64,000 nt of DNA from CAVXHQ01 sp963789535 (GCA_963789535.1 CAWBKU010000003.1:248001-312000); one strand, 5' to 3'; shown: positions 16,926 through 25,698, counted from the first letter of the stretch. A program made the numbers and translations. Notes: generated by a model not told the origin, from the sequence alone.

Positions 16926-18323
16926 ATGGACGACACACTCCATATCGTCGGCGGCGGCATGGCCGGATCCGAGGCGGCCTGGGCCGCGGCAAATGCGGGC
17001 GTGCCCGTCGTCATCCATGAGATGCGGCCCCGTGTCGGCACATTCGCACACCGCACGGGCGATCTGGCCGAAATGGTCTGTTCGAACTCCTTTCGCTCGG
17101 ACGACGACGAACAGAACGCCGTGGGTCTGCTCCATTGGGAAATGCGGGCTGCCGGCGGCCTCGTCATGGACATGGCCGACCGGCACCGCTTGCCGGCAGG
17201 CGGGGCGCTGGCCGTCGACCGCGATCCCTTTGCCCGGAGCGTGACGGCCACGCTCAAGGCGCATCCACTCATTTCAGTGAAATACGATGAGGTTACGGCC
17301 CTTCCTTCATCCGGTCACTGGATCATCGCCACCGGCCCGCTGACCTCCTGCGCACTCGCCCGCGCCATCGCCGCCGAGACCGGCGCCGAGGCGCTCGCCT
17401 TCTTCGACGCCATCGCGCCTATCGTGCATGCCGACACCATCGACATGGACGTCGCCTGGCGACAGTCGCGCTATGACAAGGGCGAGACCGAGGACGAGCG
17501 GACCGCCTATATCAACTGTCCGATGGACAAGGCGACCTACGAGGCGTTCATCGACGCGCTGACGACGGCCGACGTCACCACCTTTCACGACGGCGAGACG
17601 GCGGGCTATTTCGACGGCTGCCTGCCGATCGAGGTCATGGCCGAACGGGGCCGCGAGACGCTGCGGTTCGGCCCGATGAAGCCTGTGGGCCTCACCAATG
17701 CGCATGATCCCGCGACCAAGGCCTATGCCGTGGTCCAGTTGCGGCGGGACAATGCTCTCGGGACACTCTACAATATCGTCGGATTTCAAACCAAGATGAA
17801 GTATGGCGCGCAAACCTCTGTATTCAGGATGATTCCGGGTCTGGAGAACGCCGAATTCGCGCGCCTCGGCGGGATCCACCGCAACACGTTCCTGAACTCC
17901 CCGACCTTGCTCGACGACCGGATGCGCCTGCGCTCGCGCCCGCATATCCGTTTCGCCGGGCAGATCACCGGCGTCGAGGGCTATGTCGAGAGTGCGGCGA
18001 TGGGCCTGCTGGCGGGCCGCATGGCGGCTGCCGACATACAGGGCCGCACCCTGCCACCGGTGCCGCAGACCACCGCGATGGGCGCCCTGATCCACCACAT
18101 CACCGGCGGCGCCGAGGCAAAGACGTTTCAGCCGATGAACGTGAACTTCGGCCTGTTTCCGCCGCTCGACGGGGTGCGCGGCGGCAGGCGGAACCGCCGC
18201 GACCGCTACAAGGGCTATACCGACCGCGCCAAGGAGGACTGGCGCGGCTGGCTCGACACCTTCCCCGCGGGGAAGGTTCTGGTTCCCCACGACGGGGAAG
18301 ATTTAGGCGTGACGCGCGTTTGA
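16926..18323 (+). CDS. trmFO: tRNA (uracil-5-)-methyltransferase TrmFO, folate/FAD dependent
   Basis: A 465-residue flavoenzyme that makes ribothymidine at position 54 of tRNA, using methylene-tetrahydrofolate and FADH2. The N-terminal LHIVGGGMAGSEAAW is the FAD-binding loop. Conserved TrmFO segments follow: CSNSFRSDD, YINCPMDKATYEAF, FDGCLPIEVMAERG, LRFGPMKPVGL and TPMNVNFGLFPP-like PMNVNFGLFPPL near the end. The gene overlaps gluQ by four bases (TTGA), so both tRNA-modification genes are likely made from one transcript. The start is the ATG at 16926. Confidence 0.95.
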   Translation: MDDTLHIVGGGMAGSEAAWAAANAGVPVVIHEMRPRVGTFAHRTGDLAEMVCSNSFRSDDDEQNAVGLLHWEMRAAGGLVMDMADRHRLPAGGALAVDRDPFARSVTATLKAHPLISVKYDEVTALPSSGHWIIATGPLTSCALARAIAAETGAEALAFFDAIAPIVHADTIDMDVAWRQSRYDKGETEDERTAYINCPMDKATYEAFIDALTTADVTTFHDGETAGYFDGCLPIEVMAERGRETLRFGPMKPVGLTNAHDPATKAYAVVQLRRDNALGTLYNIVGFQTKMKYGAQTSVFRMIPGLENAEFARLGGIHRNTFLNSPTLLDDRMRLRSRPHIRFAGQITGVEGYVESAAMGLLAGRMAAADIQGRTLPPVPQTTAMGALIHHITGGAEAKTFQPMNVNFGLFPPLDGVRGGRRNRRDRYKGYTDRAKEDWRGWLDTFPAGKVLVPHDGEDLGVTRV

Positions 18324-19219
18324 TCACCCGGTTCGCGCCCTCTCCCACCGGGCCGCTCCACCTCGGCCACGCCTATTCGGCGATGCTGGCGCATGACCTT
18401 GCGATGGCCGGGAACGGCACGTTCCTGCTGCGGATCGAGGATATCGACGCCAGCCGTGCGCGACCCGAATGGGAGGCGCAGATCCATGACGACCTGCGCT
18501 GGCTCGGCCTGTGGTGGCCAGAGCCGGTGATGCGGCAGTCGGAGCGGCAACCGGCCTATAGTGCGGCGCTGGACCGCCTGTGGGGCGACCTTCTCTATCC
18601 GTGCGATTGCTCGCGTCGCGACATCTTCGAGGCTCTGTCGGCCCCCCAGGAGGGTGCACCCCACCTCGGGCCGGACGGTCTTGTGTATCCCGGCACGTGC
18701 AGGGGCGCCCTGAGCCGGGAACGCACCTTTCCCGAAAGCCACCCACGACCGGACGACACGACCCTCCGCCTCGATATGGAACGGGCGACGAGCCAGAGCG
18801 CGGCCTTTGCGGACCGACCGACGCAAGGCCGATGTGCGCGGTTTACCGAAACCGGTATCGGGCCGGATGACCAGCGCGGTATCGTCGAGTTCACGCCAGA
18901 AGAATGCGTGACCGGCATCGGCGACGTCGTCCTTGCCCGCCGCGACATGGGCACCTCCTATCATCTGTCCGTCGTCGTCGACGATGCGGCGCAAGGCATC
19001 ACCCATGTCGTGCGGGGGCAGGATCTCTTCGAGGCGACGAAGATCCACGTCGTCCTGCAAGGACTGCTCGGCCTGCCCACGCCCGACTATCACCACCACC
19101 GCCTGATCCGCGATGACAATGGCCGCAGGCTCGCCAAACGCGATGATGCCCGTGCCCTGTCGCGATACCGGGCAGAGGGTGCGACGCCTGCCGATATCCG
19201 CCGGATGGTCGGCCTCTAG
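18320..19219 (+). CDS. gluQ: Glutamyl-Q tRNA(Asp) synthetase
   Basis: A 299-residue truncated glutamyl-tRNA synthetase paralogue that attaches glutamate to queuosine-34 of tRNA-Asp. It has the Rossmann core only. RFAPSPTGPLHLGHAYSA holds the HIGH-type motif (HLGH), CDCSRRDI plus YPGTCRG supply the zinc cysteines, and GRRLAKRDDARAL replaces the KMSKS loop. The anticodon-binding half of GltX is absent, as expected for this family. The start appears to be TTG at 18320, which overlaps the trmFO stop. The stop shares the bases CTAG with the stop of the convergent hisI gene. Confidence 0.92.
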   Translation: MITRFAPSPTGPLHLGHAYSAMLAHDLAMAGNGTFLLRIEDIDASRARPEWEAQIHDDLRWLGLWWPEPVMRQSERQPAYSAALDRLWGDLLYPCDCSRRDIFEALSAPQEGAPHLGPDGLVYPGTCRGALSRERTFPESHPRPDDTTLRLDMERATSQSAAFADRPTQGRCARFTETGIGPDDQRGIVEFTPEECVTGIGDVVLARRDMGTSYHLSVVVDDAAQGITHVVRGQDLFEATKIHVVLQGLLGLPTPDYHHHRLIRDDNGRRLAKRDDARALSRYRAEGATPADIRRMVGL

Positions 19220-19560
19220 ACGGGCACCTCGGCGCCGTCACGCACGGCGGTGAAGAAACAATTGGGCGCCCCGGTGTGGCAGGCAGGCCCCGTCTGGCGC
19301 ACGACGGCCAGCAGGCAATCGCGGTCGCAATCGACGCGCAGGTCGACCAGTTCCTGGGTGTTGCCGCTCGTCTCACCCTTGACCCAGAACGCGGCACGGC
19401 TGCGCGACCAATAGGTCACGCGCCCCGTCGCGAGGGTCCGCGTCACCGCTTCGGCGCTCATCCACGCCAGCATCAGAACGGCGTGCGAGTCCACGTCCTG
19501 CGCGATAACCGGGATCAACCCGCGGCCATCGAATTTCAAGGTGCTTGGATCGAAGTTCAT
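19216..19560 (-). CDS. hisI: Phosphoribosyl-AMP cyclohydrolase
   Basis: A 114-residue single-domain enzyme of histidine biosynthesis that opens the purine ring of phosphoribosyl-AMP. The zinc- and magnesium-binding residues are visible in VDCDRDCLLAVV and TGPACHTGAPNCFF, and AWMSAEAVTRTLATG with YWSRSR is typical. The separate HisE domain is not fused, as usual in alphaproteobacteria. The ATG at 19560 begins MNFDPSTLKFD. It is divergent from the Fe-S scaffold gene (81 bases between starts). No other his genes are nearby. Confidence 0.95.
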   Translation of the reverse strand: MNFDPSTLKFDGRGLIPVIAQDVDSHAVLMLAWMSAEAVTRTLATGRVTYWSRSRAAFWVKGETSGNTQELVDLRVDCDRDCLLAVVRQTGPACHTGAPNCFFTAVRDGAEVPV

Positions 19561-19641
19561 CGCGGAAAAACCTTTTGCATTCCGGGTCCCGACACCTATG
19601 TAAAGACGCACGACCCGAAACCCAAGAGACCCGAGGGCCCG

Positions 19642-20091
19642 ATGTCCGGCGACGGCGACATGATCAAGCTCTACTCGACGCGCATCCTCGCACTTGCCGC
19701 CGACATGCCGCGCACCGGGCGGCTCGCGGCGCCGGATGCGTCCGCGCGCAAGCGCTCGCCGCTGTGCGGCTCGACGGTGACGGTGGATCTCGCGCTCCGG
19801 GACGGGCGGATCGTCGATTACGCGCAGGACGTAAAGGCCTGCGCGCTGGGTCAGGCGGCGGCATCGGTCGTCGGCGCGAATATCGTCGGCCTCGGGATCG
19901 AGGAGGTGCGAGCGGGGCGTGCGGCCCTCCTCGCGATGCTCAGGGAGGAGGGTCCGGTGCCCGGCCCGCCGTTCGAGGGCCTCGAGGTCTTGCAACCTGC
20001 GCGCGACTACAAGAACCGCCATGCCTCGATCCTCCTCGCCTTCGACGCCACGCTCGACGCATTGGAACAGACAAAGGTTGACTGCGCCTGA
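19642..20091 (+). CDS. Iron-sulfur cluster scaffold-like protein (NifU/IscU N-terminal fold)
   Basis: A 149-residue protein with the IscU/NifU N-terminal fold. The cysteines SPLCGS (Cys42) and VKACALGQAAAS match two of the three cluster ligands of IscU-type scaffolds, and the third expected region near the C-terminus has no clear cysteine until the final VDCA. It may therefore be a divergent scaffold or carrier rather than a canonical IscU. Starts at ATG 19642 or 19660 are both possible. No suf or isc operon is adjacent, so the partner is unknown. Confidence 0.7.
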   Translation: MSGDGDMIKLYSTRILALAADMPRTGRLAAPDASARKRSPLCGSTVTVDLALRDGRIVDYAQDVKACALGQAAASVVGANIVGLGIEEVRAGRAALLAMLREEGPVPGPPFEGLEVLQPARDYKNRHASILLAFDATLDALEQTKVDCA

Positions 20092-20108
20092 ACGCATAGG
20101 GCGACCCA

Positions 20109-20148
20109 CAAAAAAAACCGCCGCGCACCCGGGACAGGGTGGCGGCGG
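20109..20148 (-). terminator. Strong intrinsic terminator (U8) of the 40-residue peptide gene
   Basis: On the minus strand a long GC stem (CCGCCGCC at 20148-20141 pairing with GCGGCGG, plus an inner ACCC/GGGT) is followed by eight T residues (20117-20110). It lies about 120 bases after the stop of the small gene at 20267-20389, so that gene has a defined end. It also sits 18 bases after the plus-strand Fe-S scaffold gene but lacks a U-tract in that direction. Confidence 0.85.
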
Positions 20149-20176
20149 AAGGCGGCGTTCTCGGCCGACCTGTGGC

Positions 20177-20230
20177 GGGGGAGGCAACCCCCTGAGCGGA
20201 CAGGCAAGTCCGCGATGCCGGGACAGGCAT
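20177..20230 (-). other. Three tandem hairpins in the 3' region of the small gene, two with the same UUGCCU loop
   Basis: In transcript direction: ATGCC-TGTCCC-GGCAT (20230-20215), GCGGAC-TTGCCT-GTCCGC (20213-20196) and GGGGG-TTGCCT-CCCCC (20192-20177). The last two have different stems but the identical six-base loop. A further unpaired TTGCCT lies at 20259-20254. The array stands between the stop codon of the 40-residue gene and the U8 terminator. It could form a stable 3' untranslated region or a processed small RNA. Confidence 0.6.
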
Positions 20231-20266
20231 TCAGGTCGGCGGCGCGAGACGCCAGGCAAGTGAACT

Positions 20267-20389
20267 CTAGAGCAGACCCGGAACGGACAGGCCCGCGACC
20301 AGCAGGACGACGAGGGCAGCGCAGCCCAGTGCGTCCGCCAGAAGCGTCTCGTGCGAGCGCCGGACGGCTTGGGCAATGTCTTTCGCCAT
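20267..20389 (-). CDS. 40-residue single-helix membrane peptide, probably SOS controlled
   Basis: A short gene encoding a peptide that starts MAKDIAQAVRRSHETLL and continues into a hydrophobic helix (about residues 20-40, ALGCAALVVLLVAGLSVPG). A charged N-terminus followed by one membrane span suggests an inner membrane peptide. Support for expression: AGGAGG is placed eight bases before the ATG at 20389, a LexA-type operator lies at 20446-20460, and a U8 terminator follows. It starts 109 bases after recG on the same strand. Small LexA-controlled membrane peptides elsewhere block cell division (Caulobacter SidA) or depolarise the membrane (E. coli TisB), but there is no clear sequence match to either. 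The function is not known. Confidence 0.75.
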   Translation of the reverse strand: MAKDIAQAVRRSHETLLADALGCAALVVLLVAGLSVPGLL

Positions 20390-20445
20390 GTCGTATCCTC
20401 CTCATCTGTTGCACCTTTGTTCTCCTATTCTTTACCGATTGTAAA

Positions 20446-20460
20446 GAACTTTATGAGAAC
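20446..20460. promoter_or_regulatory. LexA operator (GAAC-N7-GAAC)
   Basis: GAAC, seven bases (TTTATGA), GAAC is an exact match to the LexA operator described for alphaproteobacteria. A third GAAC lies six bases further on (20467-20470). The site is 57-71 bases upstream of the 40-residue gene, in an AT-rich island, where a bound repressor would block a promoter. A dyad CTTTAC-N5-GTAAAG (20430-20446) adjoins it. Confidence 0.75.
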
Positions 20461-20498
20461 AAAAGGGAACAAAGAGGGATAATCCTGAGGGGGAGCGA

Positions 20499-22592
20499 CT
20501 AACCGACGGAAATCAAACGGATCGCCCGATCCTGCTCCATGAGCCAGAGCAAGGTACGGACCGCCGTGCCCCGCTCGCTCTCGAGCCTCGGATCGTCGTG
20601 CATCAGCTTGCGTGCGTCAGATTGTGCCACCGCCATGAGGGCCGCCTGACGTTCCATGTCGGCCACCCGAAACACCGGCAGGCCTGATTGCGCGGTGCCG
20701 ATCATGTCGCCGGCGCCGCGCATCGCCAGATCCTCCTCGGCGATGCGGAACCCGTCGTCGGTCTCGCGCAGCACCTCGAGCCTGCGGCGCCCTGCCTCGT
20801 TCAGCGGCGCCTGATAGAGCAGGAGGCAGGTCGACTGTGTCGCGCCGCGCCCGACGCGACCGCGCAACTGGTGCAATTGCGCAAGGCCGAACCCCTCGGC
20901 GCGTTCGATCACCATGATCGAGGCGTTGGGTACGTTAACGCCGACCTCGATGACGGTCGTGGCGACGAGAACCTTGGTCTGCCCGGACGCGAACCGCGCC
21001 ATGGCCGCATCCTTCTCGGCGGGCGGCAGTTGCCCGTGGACGAGGCCGACGACGCCCTCGCCGAAGGTCGCGCGCAACCGGCGGAACCGCTCTTCGGCGG
21101 CGGTCTTGTCGCTGACCTCGCTCTCCTCGACCAGCGGGCAGACCCAATAGGCCTGCCGCCCCTCGGCGACCGCGGCGCGCAGTTTTGCCGTCACCTCGTC
21201 CATCCGTTCGGTCGAGACGAGGGCCGTCGTCACAGGCGTCCGCCCGGGCGGTTTCTCGTCGAGGACCGAGACGTCCATGTCGCCGTATTGCGCCAGCGCC
21301 AGGCTGCGCGGGATCGGCGTGGCGGTCATCACCAGCACGTCGGCCATTGCCCCCTTGCTCCCGAGTTCGAGGCGTTGGGCGACACCGAACCGATGCTGCT
21401 CGTCGACGATCGCCAGGCGCAGATCGGCAAAGGCCACGTCGCGCTGGAACACCGCATGGGTGCCGACGAGGATGTGCAGGCGCCCATCGGCGAGGGCGCT
21501 CAGTTTGGCCTCCCGCTCGGCGCCCTTGTCGCGCCCGGTCAGGATATCGAGGGTGACGCCGGCCTGTTCGGCCAACGGCCGCAACCCCTCGAGGTGCTGG
21601 CGCGCGAGGATTTCGGTCGGTGCCATCATCGCGCCCTGCCCGCCCGCCTCGACCGCGATCAGCAGCGCGAGGAACGCCACCAGCGTCTTGCCCGAGCCGA
21701 CGTCGCCCTGAAGGAGGCGGTTCATCCGGTGCGGCGCGGCCAGATCGGCGGCGATCTCCGTGCCCGCGCGGACCTGCGCTGCGGTCGGCGCATAGGGCAA
21801 GGCGGCCAGCACCTGGGCGCGCAAATGTCCGTCGCCGATGCTGACCCGCCCCTTGCGCCGACGGTCCTGAGCACGCGCGAGGGCCAGCGTCACCTGATGG
21901 GCGAAGAATTCGTCATAGGAGAGCCGGGTGCGCGCGGGATCGGTGGGCGCGGTGTCGGCGGCGCGCGACGGCGCGTGGACGGTGGTGATCGCCGCCTTCC
22001 AGCCGGGCCAGCCCTCGCGCGCGATCAGGCCCCCGTCGATCCACTCGGGCAGGTCGGGCGCCATCGCGACGACGGACCGTGCCGCACGGCCCATGGTTTT
22101 TGGCGCGATGCCGCCGTGCAGCGGATAGACCGCCTCGAAACCGGGGATATCGCCCGCCTTGTCGGGCGGCACGATATGGTCGGGATGGACCATCTGCGCC
22201 ACGCCGTCGAAGAGTTCGAGCTTGCCTGACACGATCCGGCGCTGTCCGGTGGGAAGTTGGGCGCGCAGCCACTCTTCGCGCGCGTGAAAGAACACGAGCG
22301 CGAAACTGGTCTGCGCATCCTCGACCGTCACCCGGTAGGGCCGGCCCTTGGTCGCGGGTTTCAGGTGCCGTCCGACCAGAACCTCGACGGTCAGCACCTC
22401 GGACGGCCGCGCGCCCTGCACCGTGACACGCGGCGTGCGGTCGATGCCGGAGGTGGGCAGCACGAACATCAGATCGACCGGCCGCGCGATACCGGCGCGG
22501 GAAAGCTGATCGGCCGATTTCGGGCCGATGCCGTCGAGCTGCGTCAGCGCGCCGAACAGGGGCCAGAGCACTTCGGGCCGCCCCACGGCCAT
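20499..22592 (-). CDS. recG: ATP-dependent DNA helicase RecG
   Basis: A 697-residue helicase that remodels stalled replication forks and Holliday junctions. An N-terminal wedge/OB domain covers residues up to about 200. The motor follows: Walker A GDVGSGKT (296-303), DEQH box (VDEQHRFGV), motif III TATPIPRS and the QLRGRVGRG motif VI. The ATG at 22592 overlaps the stop of ligA (ATGA), so the two repair genes are translationally coupled. The C-terminal TRG region is present. Length is usual. Confidence 0.96.
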   Translation of the reverse strand: MAVGRPEVLWPLFGALTQLDGIGPKSADQLSRAGIARPVDLMFVLPTSGIDRTPRVTVQGARPSEVLTVEVLVGRHLKPATKGRPYRVTVEDAQTSFALVFFHAREEWLRAQLPTGQRRIVSGKLELFDGVAQMVHPDHIVPPDKAGDIPGFEAVYPLHGGIAPKTMGRAARSVVAMAPDLPEWIDGGLIAREGWPGWKAAITTVHAPSRAADTAPTDPARTRLSYDEFFAHQVTLALARAQDRRRKGRVSIGDGHLRAQVLAALPYAPTAAQVRAGTEIAADLAAPHRMNRLLQGDVGSGKTLVAFLALLIAVEAGGQGAMMAPTEILARQHLEGLRPLAEQAGVTLDILTGRDKGAEREAKLSALADGRLHILVGTHAVFQRDVAFADLRLAIVDEQHRFGVAQRLELGSKGAMADVLVMTATPIPRSLALAQYGDMDVSVLDEKPPGRTPVTTALVSTERMDEVTAKLRAAVAEGRQAYWVCPLVEESEVSDKTAAEERFRRLRATFGEGVVGLVHGQLPPAEKDAAMARFASGQTKVLVATTVIEVGVNVPNASIMVIERAEGFGLAQLHQLRGRVGRGATQSTCLLLYQAPLNEAGRRRLEVLRETDDGFRIAEEDLAMRGAGDMIGTAQSGLPVFRVADMERQAALMAVAQSDARKLMHDDPRLESERGTAVRTLLWLMEQDRAIRLISVG

Positions 22593-24784
22593 CAGGCGGC
22601 GCCGATCAGCGTCAGCCAGCCGTCCTCGTCGATCACCTCGATGCCGAGGTCGGCGGCCTTCGCGGCCTTCGACCCTGCGCCGGGGCCGGCGACCAGCAGG
22701 TCGGTCCGGGCGCTGACCGATCCCGCAACCTTGGCGCCGAGCCGTTCGGCGCGCGCCTTGGCCTCGGCGCGGGTCATCTTTTCCAGGGTGCCGGTGAAGA
22801 CCACCGTTTTGCCCGCGATGGGACTGTCTGTCGCTGCGGGCGCGGCCTCGGGCGTGATGTCAAGATGGGCGATCAGGCGGTCGACCGAGGCGCGTTCTGA
22901 GGGTTGGCTGAGGGTGGTGACGAGGGCTCGGGCGACGACCTCACCGATGCCGTCGATGCCGATGAGGTCGGCGAAGGCGGGGCTTTCGGCGATGAGGGCC
23001 CTGCCCGGGCGGTCGGCGGCAAAGGCGGGTTCGGCCGCGGCGCGGTCGACGGTCGCGACGAGCGCCTGCCAGGTGCCGTAGTGGCGCGCGAGGATCGCGG
23101 CGACGACCTCGCCGACATGGCGGATACCGAGCCCGAAAATGAGGCGGGAAAGGGGGATTTTGCGTCTGTCCTCAATCGCCTGAAAGAGTTTCTTCACGCT
23201 GGTGGCCCCGAATCCGTCGCGGTTCTCGAGCCTGGCGAGGGCCGTGCCGTCACGGGCGCCGAGGGTGAAGATGTCGGCGGGTTCCCGGATCGGCAGGGTC
23301 TCGTCGGCAAAGAACATCTCGACCTGCTTCGCCCCCAGCCCCTCGATGTCGAAGGCGCCGCGCGAGACGAAATGCTTCAGCTTTTCGACGGCCTGAGCCG
23401 GGCAGACGAGGCCGCCCGAACAGCGGCGCACCGCATCGCCGGGCTCGCGCGGCGCGGCGGAACCGCAATCGGGGCAGGTGTCGGGAAAGATAAAGGGCAC
23501 GGCGTCCTCGGGGCGCTCGCCGAGGTCGACGTCGGCGATCTTGGGGATCACGTCGCCGGCGCGATAGACCTGTACGAGGTCGCCGACCCGGATGTCGCGC
23601 CCGTCGCGGATCGGCGTCCCCGTCGCACTGCGGCCGGCGATGTAATCCTCGTTGTGCAACGTCGCATTCGACACGACGACGCCCCCGACCGTTACGGGGG
23701 CGAGGCGTGCAACCGGCGACAGCGCGCCGGTTCGGCCGACCTGGATGTCGATGGCGAGCAGGCGCGTCCACGCCAATTCGGCGTCGAATTTGTGGGCGAT
23801 GGCCCAGCGGGGTGTGGTCGAGCGGAACCCGAGGCGGGACTGGAGCGCCAGGTCGTCGACCTTGTAGACCACGCCGTCGATGTCGTAGCCGAGGGACGCG
23901 CGCGCTGCAGCGATGTCATTGTAGCGTTCGAGCAATGCCGTGGGCGTATCGCAGGTGCGCGTCAGCGGATTGACGGCGAAACCGAGGCTCGACAGACGCG
24001 CGAGGGCCTCGGTCTGGGTGGCGCCGAGCGGCGCGGTGATCTCGCCCCATGTATAGGCGAAGAAGCGCAGCGGCCGGGTCCGGGTGATCGCGGCGTCGAG
24101 CTGGCGCAGCGATCCGGCGGCGGCGTTGCGCGGGTTGGCAAACGGCCTGGCGCCAGCGGCGGCCTGCCGCGCGTTCAGATCCGAGAAATCGGCGTGGCTC
24201 ATATAGACCTCGCCGCGCACCTCGAGGATGCCGGGCCAGTCGATCCGGTCGGGGATGTCGGCGATCGTGCGGGCGTTCTCGGTCACGACCTCGCCAGTCT
24301 CACCGTCGCCCCGGGTGGCCGCGACCTTCAATGCGCCATCCTCGTAGCGCAGCGAGAGGGACAGTCCGTCGATCTTCGGCTCGGCGGTAAAGGTCAGCGT
24401 GGCATCCTCTCCCAGACCGAGGAACCGGCGGATGCGGGCGGCGAACTCCACGACTTCGTCGTCCGAAAAGGCGTTGCCGAGACTGAGCATGCGCACCGCA
24501 TGGCGGTGCTTGCCGAAACCCTCCGCGACGGCGGCGCCGACCTGATCGCTGGGCGTGTCGGGGCGTACGAGGTCCGGAAACCTTGCCTCGATTTCGATAT
24601 TGCGGCGCTTTGCCGCGTCATATTCTGCATCGGTGATCGTCGGTTCATCATCCCGATGATAGGCGAGGTTCGCGGCCCCGATGACATCCGCGAGCCGGGC
24701 CAGTTCTGCCTGTGCGGCCTGCGCCGTCAGATCGTCTACCGCCGCCGCGTCACCGGCCTCCGGCGCCTCGTTCCTGCCGGCCAT
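22592..24784 (-). CDS. ligA: NAD-dependent DNA ligase
   Basis: A 730-residue ligase that seals nicks during replication and repair. Lys137 in TAEPKIDGLSLS is the adenylated lysine. The four-cysteine zinc finger is visible (CPDCGSAAPREPGDAVRRC then CPAQ), followed by helix-hairpin-helix repeats and a C-terminal BRCT domain that begins GKTVVFTGTLEKMTRAEA. The N-terminal extension (about 18 residues) is acidic and alanine-rich. It is coupled to recG downstream and probably forms a two-gene unit. Confidence 0.96.
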   Translation of the reverse strand: MAGRNEAPEAGDAAAVDDLTAQAAQAELARLADVIGAANLAYHRDDEPTITDAEYDAAKRRNIEIEARFPDLVRPDTPSDQVGAAVAEGFGKHRHAVRMLSLGNAFSDDEVVEFAARIRRFLGLGEDATLTFTAEPKIDGLSLSLRYEDGALKVAATRGDGETGEVVTENARTIADIPDRIDWPGILEVRGEVYMSHADFSDLNARQAAAGARPFANPRNAAAGSLRQLDAAITRTRPLRFFAYTWGEITAPLGATQTEALARLSSLGFAVNPLTRTCDTPTALLERYNDIAAARASLGYDIDGVVYKVDDLALQSRLGFRSTTPRWAIAHKFDAELAWTRLLAIDIQVGRTGALSPVARLAPVTVGGVVVSNATLHNEDYIAGRSATGTPIRDGRDIRVGDLVQVYRAGDVIPKIADVDLGERPEDAVPFIFPDTCPDCGSAAPREPGDAVRRCSGGLVCPAQAVEKLKHFVSRGAFDIEGLGAKQVEMFFADETLPIREPADIFTLGARDGTALARLENRDGFGATSVKKLFQAIEDRRKIPLSRLIFGLGIRHVGEVVAAILARHYGTWQALVATVDRAAAEPAFAADRPGRALIAESPAFADLIGIDGIGEVVARALVTTLSQPSERASVDRLIAHLDITPEAAPAATDSPIAGKTVVFTGTLEKMTRAEAKARAERLGAKVAGSVSARTDLLVAGPGAGSKAAKAADLGIEVIDEDGWLTLIGAA

Positions 24785-24933
24785 CGATGCTGTCCCATTC
24801 CTTTCCCGGGCGAGGCGGAGCCTCTTGCAGAAAGGACTTAAGCGGCGAGGCCGGGCGCGTCCAGAACCTCGGCGTCATTTCGCGTGTCACGGGCGACCGC
24901 CCCCGGCAGGGCCACCCCTGCGCGGTCCGCGCG

Positions 24934-25650
24934 TCAGGCGCCCATGGCGAGGCGTTCGACCTGCCCTGCGGCAGGCTCGGGGTCGCGCAGCACGTAACCC
25001 CGGCCCCAGACCGTCTCGATATGGTTGTCGCCGCCGGTCGCCTGGCTGAGTTTCTTGCGCAACTTGCAGATGAAGACGTCGATGATCTTCAACTCGGGCT
25101 CGTCCATGCCGCCGTAGAGGTGGTTGAGGAACATCTCCTTGGTCAGCGTGGTCCCCTTGCGCAGGCTGAGAAGCTCGAGCATCTGGTATTCCTTGCCGGT
25201 CAGGTGCACCGCCGTGCCGCCGACCTCGACCGTCTTGGCATCGAGGTTCACCGACACGCGCCCCGTCCGGATGATCGACTGGGCGTGCCCCTTCGAGCGG
25301 CGGATGATCGCGTGGATGCGCGCCACCAGTTCCTCGCGGTGGAACGGCTTGGTCATGTAGTCGTCGGCACCGAAACCGAAGCCCTTGATCTTGCTCTCGG
25401 TATCGCCGTCGCCCGTCAGGATCAGGATCGGCGTGTCGATCCGCGCCAGACGAAGCTGGCGCAGCACGTCGTGACCGTTCATGTCCGGCAGGTTCAGGTC
25501 GAGCAGGATCAGGTCGTAGTCGTACAACTTCGCCAGATCGATCCCCTCCTCGCCCATGTCCGTCGAATAGACGTTCAGATTGGCGTGGGTCAGCATCATT
25601 TCGATGCTGCGTGAGGTCGTGGGGTCGTCTTCGACGAGGAGTACGCGCAT
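24934..25650 (-). CDS. ctrA: Cell cycle response regulator CtrA
   Basis: A 238-residue OmpR-type regulator. Receiver domain: DD at residues 8-9, phosphoacceptor Asp51 in LLDLNLPDMNG, and the Lys in MTKPFH. The winged-helix DNA-binding domain ends with the recognition region LKIIDVFICKLRKKL and VWGRGYVLRDP, which is nearly invariant in CtrA. In Caulobacter it controls replication and division; in Rhodobacterales it is better known for motility and gene transfer agent control. The ATG at 25650 begins MRVLLVEDD. sciP, encoding a CtrA-binding inhibitor, lies just upstream on the same strand, and a CtrA-like box is at 25699-25713. Confidence 0.96.
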   Translation of the reverse strand: MRVLLVEDDPTTSRSIEMMLTHANLNVYSTDMGEEGIDLAKLYDYDLILLDLNLPDMNGHDVLRQLRLARIDTPILILTGDGDTESKIKGFGFGADDYMTKPFHREELVARIHAIIRRSKGHAQSIIRTGRVSVNLDAKTVEVGGTAVHLTGKEYQMLELLSLRKGTTLTKEMFLNHLYGGMDEPELKIIDVFICKLRKKLSQATGGDNHIETVWGRGYVLRDPEPAAGQVERLAMGA

Positions 25651-25698
25651 GAGTGGCCTCCGCTAGGGTTGCGTTGGCACGATCTAGCCCGCAATTGG

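Noticed and set aside
20457..20470. Second GAAC pair as an additional LexA operator
   Set aside because: The spacing is six bases, not the required seven; it may only be an auxiliary half-site.
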